A stretch of 7,675 nt of DNA from positions 1 to 7,675 of the forward strand of contig SKIX01000106.1 in NCBI GenBank assembly GCA_007116195.1, written 5' to 3'. The notes beneath the pieces were generated by a model, which worked only from the letters and a program-made list of their open reading frames with translations, did not search any database and was not told where the DNA came from. The DNA is from Marinospirillum sp. Its GTDB lineage: Bacteria > Pseudomonadota > Gammaproteobacteria > Pseudomonadales > Halomonadaceae. Positions 4,804 through 7,675 of this stretch are shown here, in pieces. The position numbers were made by a program, and so were the translations under genes. Numbering within the stretch: position 1 is the stretch's first letter; every line of letters begins with the position of its first letter.

Positions 4804-7675
4804 CCCCACCACCTTTTGCAGTCAACAAGCCCAAAAAATGGGTTTCCCCCATCAACTCTATTGCCTCAACTTTAATTTTCAGCAGCTGACGCCCGCCCTG
4901 AGCATTTAAAGCGGTCACTTCCCGCCACTTGCCCAGGTTTCCTTCACCCTTGCCGGCTAAATAGTTTCTTAAATAGGCATCATGATGACGTGAATAGGGA
5001 TCTGGCATGAAAGCTTTTATATTTTGATAAAGCATTTCTTCAGGCGAATAGCCCAATAAACCTTGTATTTTAGAGTTGCTAAAAATCAACGTACCCTGCT
5101 GATCAATCACTAACAGAGCATAGGGTAACTCTTCTCCCAGCAGCTGCAGTGCTTGCAAGCTGGTACCCTGCTGCAAGCTGAGCTGACGACTGGTTTCAAA
5201 AAACAACATCACTCCATCAACCTGCTGACTTTCATCCATGCGATAAGGAACCAGACGCAAGAAGTAGACTTCCTCACTTTTGCGCACCCGCAGTTGTTGC
5301 TCTTGGTTTTGTTCTATTACATTAAGCAGTGTTTGACGCAGGTTAGGAATATCCAAATTCAAACCCAGGGTTGTCAGCGTTTGGTTGAGGTCGCTAGTCA
5401 CTAACCCAAATAGCTCTGCTGCTTTGGCTGTAAAACGCTGCACCCTTAAGCGATTATCAACCAAAATAATGCTCTCATTCATGCGCGCCAGCATGTTTTC
5501 CAGGTGGCTATTCGCTTGTTCTAACTCATAGGTTTTAACTTCAAGTTCCTCGTTAACTGTCGACAGTTCTTCGTTGGTGGACTGAAGTTCCTCATTGGCA
5601 GTCTGCAACTCTTCATTGGTTGACTGCAACTCTTCGTTAGCTGATTGCAACTCTTCGTTAGTCGACTGCAGCTCTTCATTGGTGGTTTCCAGGTCTTCAA
5701 TCGAAGTTTGCAGGCGTTCTTTAAAGACTCCTATTTCACGCCTTAGGCTGTCATTACTGATCCGCCCTTCTTCGTTAAGCAGACCTGTACCACTAATAAA
5801 GGCTTCGGTTAAATCTACTTCACTAAAAGTCAGTACATAAACCTCCCCGCCTTCGGGCAAGTCCACTGCTTTCATGCTAAGAAATAAAGCTTTTTCAGCC
5901 TGACCCTCATTATAAAAAAGCGCTTGTGTCGAGGCCTGGCCTTCCTGACGCGCTTTCTGCAGCAGCGCCCGAGTATCAACCCGCAACTCTTCACGCACCA
6001 GAGACAGAATATTGGTATCGATACGCCCTTGAGGAAAGGTTAAATAAGGGCTGACATCACCACGCAAGTGCATAACCTGACCATCAGCATCAACCACAGC
6101 AGCAGTCGGCAGCAGCTCTTCAATTAACAGGCGGTCAATTTGCTGAGCAAGGTTTTTCTTTTCCTGGTACAAAGGGGAAGGCCCTTGTTCTTTCTTCATA
6201 CGACTGCTAGCCAAATTGCTAGCACTGCTCACTTGATCCAAGCGTTGCGAGAGATTGGTTTTTTTACGTACAAACAGCTGGCTTTGCTTAATCAGAGGCT
6301 CAAAAAGTTCTGGCGTGGCACTTTCTGACTTGCCTAGAAAGAGTAAACCCTTGGGCTTCAAGGCAAAGTGAAAGGTCTGAAAGACCTGTTTTTGCAGTTC
6401 TGCTGAAAAGTAAATCAGCAGATTACGGCAGCTAATCAAATCCAGGCGTGAGAACGGCGGGTCCATAATCACATTCTGGCGAGCAAAAACCACCTGATCT
6501 CGTATCAGCTTGTGTATAACATAGTGGTCGTCTTTTTTTGTAAAGTATTTACTTAGCAGCTCATCAGGCACTTCTTTTATTTGGGCAGGGGTAAAAATTC
6601 CGCGCCTTGCCTGAGCCAAGGCTTGCTCGTCGATATCAGTAGCAAATACCTGGAAGCTGACTTCCTTCTGCAGACGACTGCGCGCCTGCTGCAACAGCAG
6701 GGCAATGGAGTAGGCCTCCTCCCCCTTGGCACAGCCGGCGACCCAAATACGCAGTTGCTGCTGTTCGGGTGCCTCTTCCAAAAGCTTTTCCAGAGCTTTC
6801 GCCAAATCACCGAAGGGGCCAGCATCACGAAAAAAGGAGGTGACTGAAATGAGTAGATCTTTGAATAAGCTTTCGACTTCTTTCCCTGAAGATAGCAGCA
6901 GGGTGACATAATCATCCAGCGTAACCACCTTATGCACCGCCATACGTCGAGCGATGCGGCGCTGGATGGTTTTCATTTTATAACCACTGAAGTCATAACC
7001 TGTTTGGTCATAAATACGTTGGAAGATTTTTTCCAAACTGGATTTGGTGCGCGGAGCCGAGAGTTTACTCAGTGTTTTTCCTGAAGAAATAATAAACTCT
7101 TGAATTTCACGAGCAATGCTACTGGGTGGCAAAATCATATCCACTACACCCGTATCTACAGCAGCTCGTGGCATGCCTGAGTACTTGGCAGTCTCTTCAT
7201 TTTGAGCAATAGCTAAACCGTTAGCAGCCTTGACCGCCATGACCCCCTGAGCACCATCAGTACCTGTACCCGACAAAATCACCGCAATCGATTGCTCACC
7301 CTGATCTTCCGCCAGGCTCGACATTAATAAACTAGCCGAAGGCTTAGGGCCTATCTCAGCTGCGGGTCGCAGCAGCAACTCGCTTGCTTCAACCAAACCA
7401 TTATGGCCAGGTGAGATAATATAGACACTACCAGCTTGGGGCCGGACTCGCTTTTCAACCAGGTGGACTGGCAGGCGTGTAGAGCGCGCTAGTAAATCTT
7501 TTAGAATAGTCGGATGCTTAGGATCCAAATGCTGAGCAATAATAATGATGGCATTAATATTAGGATCCAAACCAGCCAGCAACTCTTTAAGCGCATCCAG
7601 GCCTCCAGCTGAAGCCCCCACAGCAACCCAAAAGGGTGCAGCGGCTTGATTATCTTTTGCGACCTGCGCTTGTTG
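4784..7675 (-). CDS. CheB methylesterase / CheR methyltransferase / PAS hybrid sensor, N-terminus cut by window edge
   Basis: The frame is open to the right edge, so the start lies beyond it; 963 codons are visible. Numbering here takes the valine at 7621 as residue 1. A CheB methylesterase domain (about 1-180) has a complete triad: S4 in GASAGG, H31 in AQHLDP and D122 in GTGTDG. A CheR domain follows: the helical part (about 195-275, KTIQRRIARRM, SFFRD) and the SAM-binding part (about 285-450, AGCAKGEEAYS and LDLISCRNLLIYF). Next come a PAS-like domain (about 495-602), a coiled coil of NEELQ heptads (646-694) and two further PAS domains (about 712-810 and 824-935). In chemotaxis, CheR methylates and CheB demethylates receptor glutamates; in such fusions the target is generally unknown and may be a receptor or the coiled coil itself. 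No receiver domain is visible before CheB, where residues up to the edge form a short polar, Ala/Gln-rich tail. No kinase domain follows, so output may pass through the adjacent c-di-GMP protein (inference). Confidence 0.96.
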   Translation of the reverse strand, partial: QQAQVAKDNQAAAPFWVAVGASAGGLDALKELLAGLDPNINAIIIIAQHLDPKHPTILKDLLARSTRLPVHLVEKRVRPQAGSVYIISPGHNGLVEASELLLRPAAEIGPKPSASLLMSSLAEDQGEQSIAVILSGTGTDGAQGVMAVKAANGLAIAQNEETAKYSGMPRAAVDTGVVDMILPPSSIAREIQEFIISSGKTLSKLSAPRTKSSLEKIFQRIYDQTGYDFSGYKMKTIQRRIARRMAVHKVVTLDDYVTLLLSSGKEVESLFKDLLISVTSFFRDAGPFGDLAKALEKLLEEAPEQQQLRIWVAGCAKGEEAYSIALLLQQARSRLQKEVSFQVFATDIDEQALAQARRGIFTPAQIKEVPDELLSKYFTKKDDHYVIHKLIRDQVVFARQNVIMDPPFSRLDLISCRNLLIYFSAELQKQVFQTFHFALKPKGLLFLGKSESATPELFEPLIKQSQLFVRKKTNLSQRLDQVSSASNLASSRMKKEQGPSPLYQEKKNLAQQIDRLLIEELLPTAAVVDADGQVMHLRGDVSPYLTFPQGRIDTNILSLVREELRVDTRALLQKARQEGQASTQALFYNEGQAEKALFLSMKAVDLPEGGEVYVLTFSEVDLTEAFISGTGLLNEEGRISNDSLRREIGVFKERLQTSIEDLETTNEELQSTNEELQSANEELQSTNEELQTANEELQSTNEELSTVNEELEVKTYELEQANSHLENMLARMNESIILVDNRLRVQRFTAKAAELFGLVTSDLNQTLTTLGLNLDIPNLRQTLLNVIEQNQEQQLRVRKSEEVYFLRLVPYRMDESQQVDGVMLFFETSRQLSLQQGTSLQALQLLGEELPYALLVIDQQGTLIFSNSKIQGLLGYSPEEMLYQNIKAFMPDPYSRHHDAYLRNYLAGKGEGNLGKWREVTALNAQGGRQLLKIKVEAIELMGETHFLGLLTAKGGGDETLLD
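4812..4817 (-). promoter_or_regulatory. Ribosome binding site deciding the start of the GGDEF-EAL gene
   Basis: On the minus strand AAAAGG (4817-4812) lies eight bases before the ATG at 4803. A GTG at 4812 would overlap this element and have no site of its own, so the ATG is the better start. The site lies within the last codons-to-stop neighbourhood of the CheB-CheR gene, just upstream of its TGA at 4784-4786. Confidence 0.6.
5540..5686 (-). repeat. Seven tandem 21-bp units encoding NEELQ heptads
   Basis: Seven in-frame 21-bp units encode heptads of the form [ST]-[TAV]-N-E-E-L-x, residues 646-694 of the CheB-CheR-PAS hybrid, flanked by weaker heptads (VKTYELE, QANSHLE). They form an acidic coiled coil between the first PAS-like domain and the C-terminal PAS pair. 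Codons differ among units (for example AAT/AAC for Asn, GAA/GAG, and CTG/TTG/CTT for Leu), so the repeat is old and kept at protein level rather than a fresh DNA duplication. The same NEELQ linker is well known in this fusion family. Confidence 0.95.

Noticed and set aside
4804..4812. GTG at 4812 or 4809 as the start of the GGDEF-EAL gene
   Set aside because: Both overlap or crowd the AAAAGG element, which is correctly spaced only for the ATG at 4803.
5540..5686. 21-bp tandem repeat as a CRISPR array or minisatellite
   Set aside because: There are no spacers, the units are in frame and synonymously diverged, and they encode a known coiled-coil linker.
5595..5840. Plus-strand open frame encoding repeated CNSSL units
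   Set aside because: It is the antisense reading of the NEELQ heptads in the hybrid gene; the apparent repeats follow from that gene.
6577..6915. 112-codon minus-strand and shorter plus-strand open frames inside the CheR region
   Set aside because: They overlap the strongly supported CheR domain in other frames and encode low-complexity, Cys/Arg-rich sequence with no family likeness.
7619..7621. GTG as the start of the CheB-CheR hybrid
   Set aside because: This codon is the valine just before GASAGG; the preceding residues (FWVA) form the first strand of the CheB fold, so the start lies beyond the window.

Overview
The window looks like chromosomal DNA from a moderate-GC gammaproteobacterium, probably a marine or halophilic lineage of the Oceanospirillales/Alteromonadales kind. 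This placement rests on protein style: a DadA-type D-amino acid dehydrogenase, a PAS-GGDEF-EAL protein and a CheB-CheR-PAS hybrid. It is an inference, not a phylogenetic result. I see no insertion sequence, phage gene, tRNA, rRNA or CRISPR array. Coding density is very high; the only real intergenic gap is about 92 bp.

Left part (1-740, plus strand): the 3' portion of an HPP-family integral membrane protein, cut by the left window edge. It converges with, and overlaps by 20 bp, a DadA-like FAD-dependent D-amino acid dehydrogenase on the minus strand (721-1935). The dehydrogenase has a good Shine-Dalgarno sequence and a perfect 7-bp inverted repeat that touches it.

Right part (2028-7675, minus strand): a three-gene, tightly overlapping signalling operon. 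In order of transcription it holds (1) a large CheB methylesterase / CheR methyltransferase / PAS fusion, whose N-terminus is cut by the right window edge, with a seven-unit NEELQ heptad linker; (2) a PAS-PAS-GGDEF-EAL protein with intact cyclase and phosphodiesterase signature residues but no canonical RxxD inhibitory site; and (3) a small protein of 199 residues with a PAS-like N-terminal half and a Cys-rich, zinc-site-like tail. The genes overlap by 20 bp and 41 bp once starts are chosen by ribosome binding site, which suggests translational coupling. The operon promoter lies outside the window.

Taken together, the operon reads as a sensory module that joins chemotaxis-type methyl chemistry and multiple PAS sensors to cyclic-di-GMP turnover, plus a small uncharacterised PAS/zinc partner. 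The last PAS domain of the hybrid has a FixL-like His-Asp-x-Tyr helix and a matching downstream Arg, so heme or gas sensing is possible but unproven. The flanking HPP and dadA genes have no evident functional tie to the module.
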